Notes: generated from the sequence alone by a model not told the origin. 33,079 nucleotides of DNA from UBA993 sp964485855 (GCA_964485855.1 CAZAKI010000023.1:1-33079), one strand, 5' to 3'; counted from the first letter of the stretch, positions 7,076 to 16,877 are shown. Program-made: numbers and translations.

Positions 7076-9197
7076 AGAAACCTTAGGATTCCCTACCGTC
7101 AGTAATTCTCGAAAAGAGAAAAGCAACTTTCTTTTTAGCCGGCTGCACCTTCGCTGCCTGCTCGATGATTTCACGCTTGACTTGAGGTTACCCGGCGATT
7201 TACCTGCTGATATCTTCTTAGAGGCTGAAAGCTTTCCTCACACTGATAATTCGTTGAATTTTACTCTCGATTTATCTTCTCACCTGGATAAAGAAAAACT
7301 CAAACTTGATTCATTTTCGCTTACGCTGAATCCGGCTTTTCCGAAAAATGCCAGGATGATGGTTAATGGTTACCAATCCTGGAGTCGTAGTGAAGAAATG
7401 GGTTCGGAAGATCGCCTGGCGCCATTGGCCTTACCGGTTCGGAGACTGCTTGCTCCCTATGGTGATCATCATTTTATTAAATCTAGCGGGAAAAAAGGGC
7501 ACCTGCATTCCTGGAGTTATACTTATTTCAAGCTTAATAACGATGAAGCTATATTTTTGGGTTCCATTGATGAGGTAAGCGGTTTTACCATATTTGAATA
7601 TGACTTTAAAACCGATTCACTGGTTATTCGCAAAGATTGCGCAGGGGCCTTGTTGCATGATCAATTCAGGCTTCTAAATCTTTACTTGGGATCAGGCAGA
7701 CTGGAGCACTTGCTTTCGTCATATAGTGAAATGATTGTTCCCAGCCGACAGATGGCTCCGAAAGTTAGTGGTTGGTGCAGCTGGTATAATTATTACACTA
7801 AAGTATCCGAGCGGGATATAATTAATAACCTTGAGAGTCTGGCAAAGCAAAAAATTCCCCTGGATTATTTTCAGATCGATGATGGTTGGCAGAAAGCCAT
7901 CGGCGATTGGCTTGACTGTAATCATAAATTTCCCGCTGGCATGAAAGCAGTTGCCGGGCGAATAAAAAAAGGCGGCTTTCGCCCTGGAATATGGCTTGCG
8001 CCGATGATCTGTGTTCCGTCTTCAGATCTTTTCAATAATCACCCCGATTGGCTGCTAAGAGATCACCGGGGGAAACTGATCAGGGCGGGTTTTAATCCCG
8101 GATGGGAAGGTTTTTTTTATGCCCTCGATTTTTATGCGCCGGGAGTTCAGGATTACCTCAACCGGGTCTTTGAACAGGTTCAGGAAAAATGGGGCTACTG
8201 CTTGCTGAAGCTTGATTTTCTTTATGCTGCTGCTCTATTGCCTCGTAACGGAAAAACCAGGGGAGAAATAATGGCCGACGTGCTAGATTTTATTGGGGCA
8301 AGAACTAAAAAAAGTACCGTTTTGGGTTGTGGGGTTCCTCTCGCTTCGGCTTTTGGTAAATTTGATTACTGTCGGATTGGCAGCGATATAGGACCCTACT
8401 GGAAAGACTACTTAAGTTATCTAAACTACAGGGAAAGGGTCTCAACAGAAAATTCGCTGGTTTGCACCATTGGTCGCTACAATCTTGACAAGCTAGTTTT
8501 TCGCAATGATCCTGATGTCTTTATTTTACGTGACGGCAGGCGCGGGTTAAATTATAATCACTTAAATCGTCAACAACGCTATACCCTCTTCCTGCTGAAC
8601 AATCTTTTAGGTGGGCTGATCTTTTTTTCTGATTATCTCTCTGATTTAACTGTCGACCAGCTGAAACTCTTGCGTAGTGCTTACCCGCTTGCCGAAGTAG
8701 AGATGAACGATTATATCCGTAACGGTGATTTGTATATTTTTAGGTTTAAGATCGGAGAGCGAAATTACCAGGTTTATGCCAATCTTTCAGGAAAGTGCAA
8801 GCAAGTGAAAATTACAGATGGATATTTTTATAATCCAGAACTTTTTCTGATTCCACCGGGGACTACAATCAGTTTGGAAGCATACGAAAGTAAATGCTTA
8901 TACCAGGTTATAGTTTGCGATCATGATTACTACCTCTTAGGGGCGACCGGTCATCTTTTTCCGGGCGCACAGATCGAATTGCTGAAAACTGATATCCGTC
9001 ACGAAACAGCAGATATTTTACTAAGCCCTAAAGCTGTTCAATCCAGTTCGGTTTATCTCGGGGTACCGTCTGTTGCCAGTGCGGTCAGGGTTAACGCTGT
9101 AAACAAACTCTTAATGGAAAAAGATGGCATACGTTATGCCGTAGTTGATTTTTGGCAGGAAGGAGCAAAAAATATTGAAAATATTACATACTGCTGA
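7044..9197 (+). CDS. GH36-family glycosidase, alpha-galactosidase-like, about 717 aa
   Basis: Retaining glycoside hydrolase of clan GH-D. N-terminal beta-sandwich region contains the family's NGYQSWSR motif. The TIM barrel starts at SGWCSWYNYY, then DYFQIDDGWQ. The nucleophile is Asp391 in LLKLDF and the likely acid/base is Asp448 in RIGSDIGPYW. A C-terminal beta domain follows. No signal peptide is seen, so it is probably cytoplasmic. The start is uncertain: GTG 7044 overlaps the preceding membrane-protein gene by 32 bases and lacks a clear ribosome binding site, while the first good alternative, a TTG near 7179, would trim the N-terminal domain. The sbcD-like gene starts inside its 3' end. 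Substrate is unknown; alpha-galactoside is the family default. No sugar transporter or regulator accompanies it. Confidence 0.85.
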   Translation: MIDFLGRLRARETLGFPTVSNSRKEKSNFLFSRLHLRCLLDDFTLDLRLPGDLPADIFLEAESFPHTDNSLNFTLDLSSHLDKEKLKLDSFSLTLNPAFPKNARMMVNGYQSWSRSEEMGSEDRLAPLALPVRRLLAPYGDHHFIKSSGKKGHLHSWSYTYFKLNNDEAIFLGSIDEVSGFTIFEYDFKTDSLVIRKDCAGALLHDQFRLLNLYLGSGRLEHLLSSYSEMIVPSRQMAPKVSGWCSWYNYYTKVSERDIINNLESLAKQKIPLDYFQIDDGWQKAIGDWLDCNHKFPAGMKAVAGRIKKGGFRPGIWLAPMICVPSSDLFNNHPDWLLRDHRGKLIRAGFNPGWEGFFYALDFYAPGVQDYLNRVFEQVQEKWGYCLLKLDFLYAAALLPRNGKTRGEIMADVLDFIGARTKKSTVLGCGVPLASAFGKFDYCRIGSDIGPYWKDYLSYLNYRERVSTENSLVCTIGRYNLDKLVFRNDPDVFILRDGRRGLNYNHLNRQQRYTLFLLNNLLGGLIFFSDYLSDLTVDQLKLLRSAYPLAEVEMNDYIRNGDLYIFRFKIGERNYQVYANLSGKCKQVKITDGYFYNPELFLIPPGTTISLEAYESKCLYQVIVCDHDYYLLGATGHLFPGAQIELLKTDIRHETADILLSPKAVQSSSVYLGVPSVASAVRVNAVNKLLMEKDGIRYAVVDFWQEGAKNIENITYC

Positions 9198-10245
9198 CCT
9201 TCATCTCAATTCAGCAAATCCGGAAAGATGGAAAGCGCTTGAAGAGCTTGTAGCAGTTGCGGCTGATCAAAAAGTTTCTTTGTTCCTGATTGCCGGCGAT
9301 TTATTTGATCGCAACACTGAAGCAGAACAGTTGCGGGGCGATCTGAGGGGACTTTTAGGTGGAAGTGAACTGAAAACTGTTATTTTGCCAGGAAACCATG
9401 ATCACAAAGCCTACCGCAGCGGCCTCTACTTCGGAGAAAATGTATACTTGATTAACAATTGGAAGGAACCGCTGAACTTTGATCAAGTCAGTATTTGGGG
9501 GCTGCCCTTTGAAAAAATAGCTGGAGAAAAACTGATCGGCAGACTTAGAGAAATGGGCAACCTGATGGACCGAAATCAGTATAACCTGCTTTTGTTTCAC
9601 GGAGAACTATTGGATGCGTATTTTTCTCGGCATGATATGGGTGAAGAGGGCGAGGAAAGATACATGCCGATTAATCTCGCTGTTTTTGATGCACTTCCGG
9701 TCCAATATGTTCTGGGAGGGCATTTCCATTCAAACTTCCGGGTTTGGGATCTGCATAACGGTGGTTTTTTTATTTACCCTGGTTCCCCGGTATCGGTGAC
9801 CAGGCGGGAAACCGGAAGGCGGCTTGCTAATATGTTTACAGTGGGTGAAAGACCGGAAGAAGTTGAACTGAACACTTATCACTTTGAAGAATTGAAGATC
9901 ATCCTGGATCCGTTCGATCGTAATGATCCTCTTTCAGTCCTCGAGCGAAAACTAAAGCAGGCTCACCCATTGGCGAAGATTCTTTTAACGGTTGAAGGCT
10001 TATTTGACGGTAGCAAGCTTAATTTAACTGAAAGTGCATTGGCTTCCGGGATCAGGAAAATTGCCGGAGATCGGCTGGCTGGAGATCCGCTGGAAACATT
10101 TGCCGATGTTCAACAGGTGATTGAAGATCAACTCTTTATTGATTTCATCAATAAGCTCAAGAATACAGAAAGCGACGGAGAGGACATCGATTTAATCAGG
10201 GAATTGGTAATCAGAGCATTCAGGACGGTGAAATCATGTTCCTGA
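9175..10245 (+). CDS. Mre11/SbcD-like DNA repair nuclease (YhaO-type), 356 aa
   Basis: Calcineurin-like phosphoesterase acting as the nuclease partner of the Rad50-like protein encoded next. The di-metal motifs appear in order: HTADLHL, GDLFDRN, PGNHDH, FHGELL and GGHFHS. A roughly 110-residue C-terminal capping region follows. The TTG at 9175 is preferred because GGAAGGAG precedes it and translation then opens KILHTADLHL, as usual for the family. The more upstream start at 9145 has no ribosome binding site. It overlaps the GH36 gene by 23 bases and the next gene by 10 bases, so coupling is likely. Size and partner resemble Bacillus YhaO more than classical SbcD. Confidence 0.9.
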   Translation: MKILHTADLHLNSANPERWKALEELVAVAADQKVSLFLIAGDLFDRNTEAEQLRGDLRGLLGGSELKTVILPGNHDHKAYRSGLYFGENVYLINNWKEPLNFDQVSIWGLPFEKIAGEKLIGRLREMGNLMDRNQYNLLLFHGELLDAYFSRHDMGEEGEERYMPINLAVFDALPVQYVLGGHFHSNFRVWDLHNGGFFIYPGSPVSVTRRETGRRLANMFTVGERPEEVELNTYHFEELKIILDPFDRNDPLSVLERKLKQAHPLAKILLTVEGLFDGSKLNLTESALASGIRKIAGDRLAGDPLETFADVQQVIEDQLFIDFINKLKNTESDGEDIDLIRELVIRAFRTVKSCS

Positions 10246-12572
10246 AGGAGTATGCCCTCAGAAGATACGGTCCTTTACCGGATAGTGGCAAAATGGTTTT
10301 GGGTGATTTCAACCTTTTTTGGGGTCCGAATGAAAACGGGAAAACTCTGACCATTGATGCCCTGCTGAAGATCCTTTTCGGCAAGGCAGTGGTTCGCAGT
10401 TTTCAGGCAGTAAAAAGAGTTGATGAATATCCTGACGGCTATGCTGTCGTTGGTTTTGACCACCGTCAAGAATCAAAATTACCCGAGGCAGGTTTGTTGT
10501 CTGATCTCCTCGGCCTGGGAGCTGCTGACTTTACCAATACCTTTATCATCCGCGACAGCAATCTTTCGATTCTCAACGAGGATCATTTCTATCGTGGAGT
10601 GACTAGCCGTCTGACCGGCATGCGCAGCGGGGAGATCGGCCAGATAGCCGCTGCCCTTCAGGAGATTGCCTCCATCACCAATACCGGTGAATTTAAGAAC
10701 ACCAGCCCCGTTAAATTAAAAGACCGCATGAATAAAGCGGGCATGCTGCTCGGGAAATGCAAAGAACTACAAACCATAATGATTGCCGAAGGCTATGGCA
10801 GTTTAGAACAGGAGTTAGCGTTTTTAAGGGAAAAACTAAACTCCGAACAGGAACAGCTAAAGCAGATGCAGGCAGCGGCAAACCGTTCAAGATACGAAAA
10901 AGGGTTATTTTCCATTCAGAAACTGGAAGCAGCCCGGGGAGAAATAAAGGAACTTAAAAATATTGCCGATCGAGAATACAATTTGTGGCGCAATGCTGCT
11001 GTTAGCCTTGAACACTATCAATTGGAACAGAATCGTATATGTAATGAACTGGAGACAGAAAAAGAAAAGCTGGACAAAGCTCAAGCCAGTGTCCAAATCA
11101 GGAGAGCAGCCTTCAGGGAGGCCGAGATGGAACGGGAAGAAATAGATCATAAAGTAAAACCGCTCTTAGAACAGGTTGATAAAAAGCAACAGTTAATAAA
11201 TAAATGGGAATCACGAACAGTAAACCCTTTAACAAAAGGAGCGGTATTATTTATTTTATCCGTATTTCTCCTTTCTTTAGCCGGTTCGATTTATAACCCT
11301 TCCGGGTGGCTGTTTGTTATTCTTGGCTTCACATCTTTACTGGTGGTCGCTATTGCCGCTTTCCTCTTTTTTTACCTGAACAGCAAGGGCAAGTTGACCT
11401 TACTAGAGGAGGAGCTGCTTTCAGAAGCAGAAAAAATGGATTTTAGCGCCGGCGATATCCATCAGGTCAGAAAAAAAATGGGCCAAATGGATAAAGCGCT
11501 TAACCACGAAAGAGAACTTTTTTATGAAGCAGAAAAAAATCTGGAGTGGAGGCAAAATGCTGTTAAAAGGCTAAAGGAAGATTTGCTCGCACGAGAAGGT
11601 CAGGTTAAAGATTGTGTGCTTAAGATCAGGGATATCCAGGGGATTGTTGGCGTCGATGATCTGGAACAATTTGGTGTCATGCTTAAACGCCGTCAGGAAC
11701 TACGGGAAGAAATTAATAAACAGGTAGGCATTCTGAACAGTCACTTTGAAGTGATCGAAGATTCGACCTCACTGGACGAAAGGATTGCTTACTGGAAAAA
11801 ACAGATTCAAGAGTATAGTCGTTATGAATTGGCTGCGCCTGGTGTTACCTTTGATCAGCACCAAGTCTCAGCTTTAAATACAACAATTGCCGACAGGGAA
11901 AATGAGATTAACCGGGTACAGGAACTACTGCAGGAAAGGAATAACGAACTACTGCTTATTGAAAAAGATTTAAATGATCTTTTTAGCATTGAAGACCAAG
12001 AACGGTTGGTTTGCCAAACTGTAGTCGATCTCGAAGTGATTATTGGCAAACTTGAAAGGTGGATTAATGTTAAAGAAGAAACTCGCCGGGCTGCCCTGAC
12101 TGCGCTTAAAGTTTTTGATATTATTGATCGTGAAGAGGAACAAAAGGTTAGTTCGCTTTTTGAAGCTGATAGCCTGGTAAGCACTTATTTTCAATCAATT
12201 ACCGGGGGGCGTTACCTGGCAGTCCGATTTGATCCCGAAGAAAATAAAGTAAAAATTTCCGGTCGTGACGGACTGGAACTTGATGCCGAACAGCTTTCCG
12301 GAGGAGCTTATGACCAGCTTTACTTTTCGATCAGGCTGGCTTTAGGTGAAAAACTGCTGTCCGGTGAAAAAGGATTTTTTATCCTCGATGATCCATTTAT
12401 TAAGGCCGATCCATCACGGCTTGAAACTTTGATGGCTATGCTGTTTAAGATTTGTGAAAATGGATGGCAAATATTGTACTTCAGTTCAAAAGGCGAAATC
12501 AGAAATATCCTGAAAAAAAAGATTGACAACGGGGAAGTGAAACAGTTTACGGTCAGAACTGAATTGATCTGA
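10236..12572 (+). CDS. Rad50/SbcC-like ATPase with internal membrane helices (YhaN-type), 778 aa
   Basis: ABC-type ATPase of the SMC/Rad50 group. Walker A GPNENGKT is at residues 30-37, the signature LSGGAYDQ near 687, and Walker B FFILDDPF near 714-721. Long heptad-rich coiled coils occupy about 180-330 and 385-660. In place of a hook between them lie two hydrophobic helices (about 333-351 and 357-381) flanked by basic residues. No Cys-x-x-Cys zinc hook is visible. This layout resembles the YhaN group and suggests a membrane-tethered Mre11-Rad50-like complex. ATG 10236 overlaps the nuclease gene by 10 bases. Role in DNA end processing is by family; the membrane location is read from hydrophobicity. 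Confidence 0.88.
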   Translation: MFLKEYALRRYGPLPDSGKMVLGDFNLFWGPNENGKTLTIDALLKILFGKAVVRSFQAVKRVDEYPDGYAVVGFDHRQESKLPEAGLLSDLLGLGAADFTNTFIIRDSNLSILNEDHFYRGVTSRLTGMRSGEIGQIAAALQEIASITNTGEFKNTSPVKLKDRMNKAGMLLGKCKELQTIMIAEGYGSLEQELAFLREKLNSEQEQLKQMQAAANRSRYEKGLFSIQKLEAARGEIKELKNIADREYNLWRNAAVSLEHYQLEQNRICNELETEKEKLDKAQASVQIRRAAFREAEMEREEIDHKVKPLLEQVDKKQQLINKWESRTVNPLTKGAVLFILSVFLLSLAGSIYNPSGWLFVILGFTSLLVVAIAAFLFFYLNSKGKLTLLEEELLSEAEKMDFSAGDIHQVRKKMGQMDKALNHERELFYEAEKNLEWRQNAVKRLKEDLLAREGQVKDCVLKIRDIQGIVGVDDLEQFGVMLKRRQELREEINKQVGILNSHFEVIEDSTSLDERIAYWKKQIQEYSRYELAAPGVTFDQHQVSALNTTIADRENEINRVQELLQERNNELLLIEKDLNDLFSIEDQERLVCQTVVDLEVIIGKLERWINVKEETRRAALTALKVFDIIDREEEQKVSSLFEADSLVSTYFQSITGGRYLAVRFDPEENKVKISGRDGLELDAEQLSGGAYDQLYFSIRLALGEKLLSGEKGFFILDDPFIKADPSRLETLMAMLFKICENGWQILYFSSKGEIRNILKKKIDNGEVKQFTVRTELI

Positions 12573-12599
12573 TTTGATCAATCAAGAGGTGAATTACTT

Positions 12600-13334
12600 G
12601 TGAAAATGACGATATTGGGTTGCTATGGTCCCTATCCTGCTGCCGGTGGAGCCTGCTCCGGCTACCTGGTACAGGAAGCAGGGTGTACTATTCTGCTTGA
12701 CTGCGGAAACGGAGTGCTGAGCAGAATGCAGGAACATATTGATTTTCTTCAACTGGACGCCGCAGTGATTTCTCATCTGCATGCTGATCACCTCTCGGAC
12801 TTAATGATCATGCGTTATGGACTTGAATTAGGATATAAAAACGGTTTACGCAACCAGCCTCTACCGCTTTATACTCCACCTGAACCGCTGTCAGAGTTTG
12901 AACGACTTCCTTATAAGAATGCTTACCTGCTAAATACAATTCTTCCAGGCCTGGATCTGAAAATAGGCCCTTTTAATCTTAAATTTGCACCCGGTGTCCA
13001 TGCAGTACCTTCATTTGCCATGAGGCTTGAAACTGATTCTGCTGTACTTGTTTACTCAGGTGATACCGAGTTCAATGACCAATTAACCGTTTTGGCTGAA
13101 GGGGCTGACCTATTTCTCTGCGAGGCTAACTACCTGGAAGAAGACATTACCGCCGGATTGCCTAATCACCTTAGCGCTGCCCAGGCAGCAAAGATTGCGG
13201 CTGAAGCGGAAGTAAAAAAACTAATTTTAACCCATTTGCATCCACGGAGGGACTGTGATCTTTATCGCCTGGAGGCAGAAAAATATTTTAATTCAACCGA
13301 GCTGGCCCGTGAAGGTAAAACTTATAGTCTCTAG
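12600..13334 (+). CDS. Metallo-beta-lactamase-fold hydrolase, RNase Z-like (YhfI type), 244 aa
   Basis: Zinc-dependent hydrolase of the RNase Z/ElaC superfamily. The metal-binding motif SHLHADHLSD is followed by a distal HAVPSFAMR, the YSGDTEF aspartate motif, and a final LTHLHPRRD histidine. An N-terminal LGCYGPYPAAGGACSGYL matches the short single-domain members. It lacks the tRNase Z exosite, so tRNA processing is unlikely; phosphodiester or cyclic nucleotide substrates are possible. GTG 12600 follows AGAGGTG with a 9-base gap and comes 27 bases after the YhaN-like gene. It is the last gene of this block before the selA promoter. Confidence 0.85.
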   Translation: MKMTILGCYGPYPAAGGACSGYLVQEAGCTILLDCGNGVLSRMQEHIDFLQLDAAVISHLHADHLSDLMIMRYGLELGYKNGLRNQPLPLYTPPEPLSEFERLPYKNAYLLNTILPGLDLKIGPFNLKFAPGVHAVPSFAMRLETDSAVLVYSGDTEFNDQLTVLAEGADLFLCEANYLEEDITAGLPNHLSAAQAAKIAAEAEVKKLILTHLHPRRDCDLYRLEAEKYFNSTELAREGKTYSL

Positions 13335-13361
13335 TTTGAGTGTAAGCTGAAAAAATGAACT

Positions 13362-13385
13362 AGCTATTTATCCCCCGGAATAGCT
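13362..13385 (+). other. AT-rich stem-loop between RNase Z-like gene and selA promoter
   Basis: AGCTATT (13362-13368) pairs with AATAGCT (13379-13385) around a 10-base C-rich loop. It could terminate the upstream transcript, but no T-run follows. Confidence 0.35.
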
Positions 13386-13391
13386 GATTTG

Positions 13392-13421
13392 TTGCCAGAG
13401 AAGTCAACTAATTGCTATAAT
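13392..13421 (+). promoter_or_regulatory. Extended -10 promoter of the selABD operon
   Basis: TTGCCA (13392-13397), 18-base spacer, TATAAT (13416-13421) preceded by TGC, which makes an extended -10. Transcription would start near 13428, about 60 nt before selA. Confidence 0.8.
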
Positions 13422-13489
13422 GGTGCCACGATAACCATAAAGTTCTACAGGTTTAAGCATTTCGATCAACGTAGACGAGAGGTAGATCT

Positions 13490-14914
13490 ATGAACGAATA
13501 CCAGCTTTTATTACGTGAACTACCGGCAGTAGATCGCCTATTACAAGAAAAGATGATTAAAGAAGTGCTGGATAGATTGCCCCGGCGCCTGGTTTTGACC
13601 GCTGTTCAGGAAACAATTGAGAACTGTCGCACAGATATTCTGACTATCAAAGATAATCCGGCAAAGTTAAAGGCTATAAATCTTTCCGTGGAAGATTTGG
13701 CTACCAGAGCAGTAACCCTGGCGGAAAAACGCGCTGCATCAAGCTTAAAACCACTGATTAATGCTACCGGTATTGTTATTCACACCAATTTGGGTCGTGC
13801 TCCCTTGTCAGCACCGGCGGTAGAGGCCCTGACCGGGATTGCCTCTAATTATAATAATCTTGAACTTTCCCTGGAAAGCGGAGAACGCGGTTCTCGCCAG
13901 GAACACTTAGAATCTTTACTTTGCGAACTCTGCGAGGCGGAAGCAGCATTGGTTGTTAATAACAATGCCGCTGCAGTTTTCCTGGTTTTAAAGACTTTGG
14001 CTGAAAGACGCGAAGTAGTTGTTTCTCGCGGGCAGTTGGTTGAAATCGGCGGTTCCTTTAGAATTCCTGAAATTATGGCAGCCAGTGGAGCCTTAATGAT
14101 CGAAGTGGGAACAACTAATAAAACTTATCTCTCCGATTATGAACGGGCATTAACTGAAAACAGCGCCGCTTTTCTGAAGGTGCACACCAGTAATTACCAC
14201 TTGGTTGGTTTTACAGCCGAGGTTGAAACTGCCGAGTTGGCAAAGCTGGCTCATAAACATAACCTTTTAATGTTTGAGGATCTTGGCAGTGGAGCTCTGA
14301 TTGATTTAAAAACACTAAGCTTGCCATCCGAACCCTTGGTTCAGGACAGTCTTAGTAGTGGGGCCGACTTGGTAACTTTCAGTGGGGATAAAATGTTAGG
14401 TGGACCGCAGGCGGGAATTATTGTTGGCCGTAGGGACCTGGTTAAAGCGATCCGCAGCAGCCAGCTGGCCAGAGTTGCTCGGATCGATAAGTTTACCATT
14501 GCTGCGCTGGAGGCGACCCTGCGCCTATATCTTGATCGAGAAACTGCTCTTGAACAGATACCGGTTTGGCGCATGTTAAAGATGAATGCGGTGTCACTTA
14601 AAGCAAGGGCGGATAATCTGGCCGCAACATTGTCACCAAAACTCGAACTGGCTGATGTATCTGTTGCGGAAGGTGTATCGCGGGTCGGCGGTGGAGCTTT
14701 GCCTGCAGTGGAGTTGCCCACCTGGCTGGTATCGGTAAAACCGACTGGGTTTGCATCTACTGCTGCAAGTTTGGTGGAAAAACTGCGAACAGGAGATCCT
14801 CCGGTTGTGCTTCGTCTGCAGCAGGAAAGCCTGTTGTTAGATCTTAGAACTGTCTGGCCGGAGCAGGAAAACGATCTGGTTAGGCTGATTGTGCAAGCTT
14901 TTCACAGCGATTAA
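13490..14914 (+). CDS. selA: L-seryl-tRNA(Sec) selenium transferase, 474 aa
   Basis: PLP enzyme that converts Ser-tRNA(Sec) to Sec-tRNA(Sec) using selenophosphate. The PLP lysine lies in SGDKMLGGPQAG (Lys301). Other family blocks are NATGIVIHTNLGRAPLS, SRQEHLESLL, and VEIGGSFRIPEIM. The N-terminal tRNA-binding region (first 60 residues) is present, and length is typical. ATG 13490 is preceded by GAGAGG. It heads selA-selB-selD behind a strong promoter. Its presence explains the three in-frame UGA codons read as selenocysteine elsewhere in this window. Confidence 0.98.
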   Translation: MNEYQLLLRELPAVDRLLQEKMIKEVLDRLPRRLVLTAVQETIENCRTDILTIKDNPAKLKAINLSVEDLATRAVTLAEKRAASSLKPLINATGIVIHTNLGRAPLSAPAVEALTGIASNYNNLELSLESGERGSRQEHLESLLCELCEAEAALVVNNNAAAVFLVLKTLAERREVVVSRGQLVEIGGSFRIPEIMAASGALMIEVGTTNKTYLSDYERALTENSAAFLKVHTSNYHLVGFTAEVETAELAKLAHKHNLLMFEDLGSGALIDLKTLSLPSEPLVQDSLSSGADLVTFSGDKMLGGPQAGIIVGRRDLVKAIRSSQLARVARIDKFTIAALEATLRLYLDRETALEQIPVWRMLKMNAVSLKARADNLAATLSPKLELADVSVAEGVSRVGGGALPAVELPTWLVSVKPTGFASTAASLVEKLRTGDPPVVLRLQQESLLLDLRTVWPEQENDLVRLIVQAFHSD

Positions 14915-14928
14915 AAAAGGAGAATAAA

Positions 14929-16845
14929 TTGGATCAGCTGATTATCGGGACCGCCGGTCATGTCGATCACGGAAAAACGGTCCTTATAAAGGCTTTAACC
15001 GGGGTTGATACCGATCGTCTTCGGGAAGAGAAAGAAAGAGGCATTTCAATTGACTTAGGTTTTGCCCCTTTTAGTCTACCCAGTGGCAGAATAGCCGGTG
15101 TGGTCGATGTTCCGGGGCATGAACGGTTTATTCATAACATGCTGGCAGGCGCTGCCGGGATGGATCTGGTGATGTTAGTTGTTGATGCTTCCGAAGGCGT
15201 GATGCCCCAGACCAGGGAGCATTTAGATATTCTGCAGCTGTTGGGTGTGAAGAAAGGGATTGTCGTAATCACCAAAATTGATCTGGTCGAAGAGGATTGG
15301 CGGGAACTGGTCAGTGAGGAGATCGCTGAAGAACTAAGCGGTACATTTCTTGAAGAAGCACCAATTGTGGCTGTTTCAGCTCTTAAGAATCAGGGGATCG
15401 ATGAGCTGAAGCACTTAATTGACCAACTGACTGCAGACCTGGAATCGCGTAATTCTTCAGGTCCGTTAAGGCTTCCGGTGGATCGGTCTTTTATTATCTC
15501 TGGTTTTGGCACGGTGATCACCGGTACTCTGATTCAGGGAACAGTCAGGGTTGGTGATTCTGTAACAGTTATTCCACCCGGGATCGAAAGTCGGGTTCGT
15601 AATATCCAGGTTCATGATGCAGATGTTAAGGAAGCAACTGCCGGTGCAAGAGTTGCCTTGAACCTTGCCGGACTCGAAAAAGAGCAGATTCAGAGGGGTA
15701 GTGTGGTCAGTTCACCTGGCAGTTATCAACAGACCGCGCTGCTTGATGTTTCTGTTGAATTATTGGCCGGCGCCCCGCGTAAATTGAAAAACCTTGATCC
15801 GGTTCATTTTTTTTTAGGCACTGCCCGTACAGTAGCGAAACTTTTAATGTTGGACCGAGATGAACTGTTGCCAGGTGAAAAAGCACTAGTTCAGTGCAGG
15901 CTCGCTAAACCCCTGGTTGCCGAGCGTGGCGATCCTTTTGTCATCCGCTCTTATTCACCGATGACCACGATTGGCGGCGGAAAAGTAATCGATCCTTTTC
16001 CGGACAGACACCGCCGTTTTCGCGCAGAAATTATTAATAAACTAAACAACCTGGGACAGGATTCGGTTGCAGATAGTGATGCCGCCTTTATCCGCGGCAA
16101 GCTGGAAGCACTATTGATTTCTGATGCTAAAAGGCTGGCTAAGGAAACACGCCTGGCCGTTGATTTAGTTGAAGAACGACTAAAGCAGTTTGTAGACAGT
16201 GGTGAAGTTGAAAAACTGGGTGAATCTTACCTACCGGCAAAAGTATTAACAAATACTATCGATAAAATTACTGGTTTTCTCAATGAACATCACCGGAAGA
16301 TGCCTTTATCAAAAGGTTTGTCAAAGGCCATGTTGAAGGCTAATCTGCCCTCTGCTTTCATCCAGCGTGATTATGATCTCTTGCTCCGGCTCTTACAGGA
16401 TCGCCAGGTCATAACGGTAGCCAATAATCTGGTTAGCTGTTACGATTTTGTACCGGAACCTTCAGAAAAAGACCAGATGCTCTTAGATGCCATAATAAAA
16501 GCTTACCTTGATGGCGGTCTACAGCCACCATCCATTCATACGGTACTGGAAAAAACAAAAGCGAGTGCTGCCAGGCAGAACGAACTTTTTTCTTACCTGG
16601 TAGATCACAACATACTGGTCAAAATTAGTGAAGACCTTTATTTTCATAGCAAATTCTATAATCAGGTCTTAGAATTACTGCACTGCCATTTCAAGGATAA
16701 TCAGACCCTGACTCTGGCCCAGTTCCGCGATCTGACCGGAAGTTCGCGCAAATTTGTCCAGGCACTGCTTGAATATTTCGATCAGCTCAAATATACCCGG
16801 AGGGTTGAAGATTACCGGGTAGCACTGAAATTAAATCAGGATTAG
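14929..16845 (+). CDS. selB: Selenocysteine-specific elongation factor, 638 aa
   Basis: GTPase that delivers Sec-tRNA(Sec) to ribosomes paused at UGA codons bearing a SECIS. The EF-Tu-like G domain shows GHVDHGKT (residues 10-17), DVPGHERF (60-67) and ITKIDL. Beta-barrel domains follow to about residue 350, containing SFIISGFGTVITGTL. The C-terminal third is a series of winged-helix domains that bind the SECIS. TTG 14929 sits after AAGGAG and 14 bases after selA. Length is normal. SECIS elements recognised by this protein are likely to resemble the three hairpins described here. Confidence 0.98.
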   Translation: MDQLIIGTAGHVDHGKTVLIKALTGVDTDRLREEKERGISIDLGFAPFSLPSGRIAGVVDVPGHERFIHNMLAGAAGMDLVMLVVDASEGVMPQTREHLDILQLLGVKKGIVVITKIDLVEEDWRELVSEEIAEELSGTFLEEAPIVAVSALKNQGIDELKHLIDQLTADLESRNSSGPLRLPVDRSFIISGFGTVITGTLIQGTVRVGDSVTVIPPGIESRVRNIQVHDADVKEATAGARVALNLAGLEKEQIQRGSVVSSPGSYQQTALLDVSVELLAGAPRKLKNLDPVHFFLGTARTVAKLLMLDRDELLPGEKALVQCRLAKPLVAERGDPFVIRSYSPMTTIGGGKVIDPFPDRHRRFRAEIINKLNNLGQDSVADSDAAFIRGKLEALLISDAKRLAKETRLAVDLVEERLKQFVDSGEVEKLGESYLPAKVLTNTIDKITGFLNEHHRKMPLSKGLSKAMLKANLPSAFIQRDYDLLLRLLQDRQVITVANNLVSCYDFVPEPSEKDQMLLDAIIKAYLDGGLQPPSIHTVLEKTKASAARQNELFSYLVDHNILVKISEDLYFHSKFYNQVLELLHCHFKDNQTLTLAQFRDLTGSSRKFVQALLEYFDQLKYTRRVEDYRVALKLNQD

Positions 16846-16877
16846 GGAGTTATCTTTAGATAAAGGGAGGTTAGGGT

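Noticed and set aside
14341..14721. 126-aa open frame on the - strand inside selA
   Set aside because: It is a shadow of selA codons: low-complexity Ser/Arg-rich product, no ribosome binding site, fully inside a well-conserved gene.
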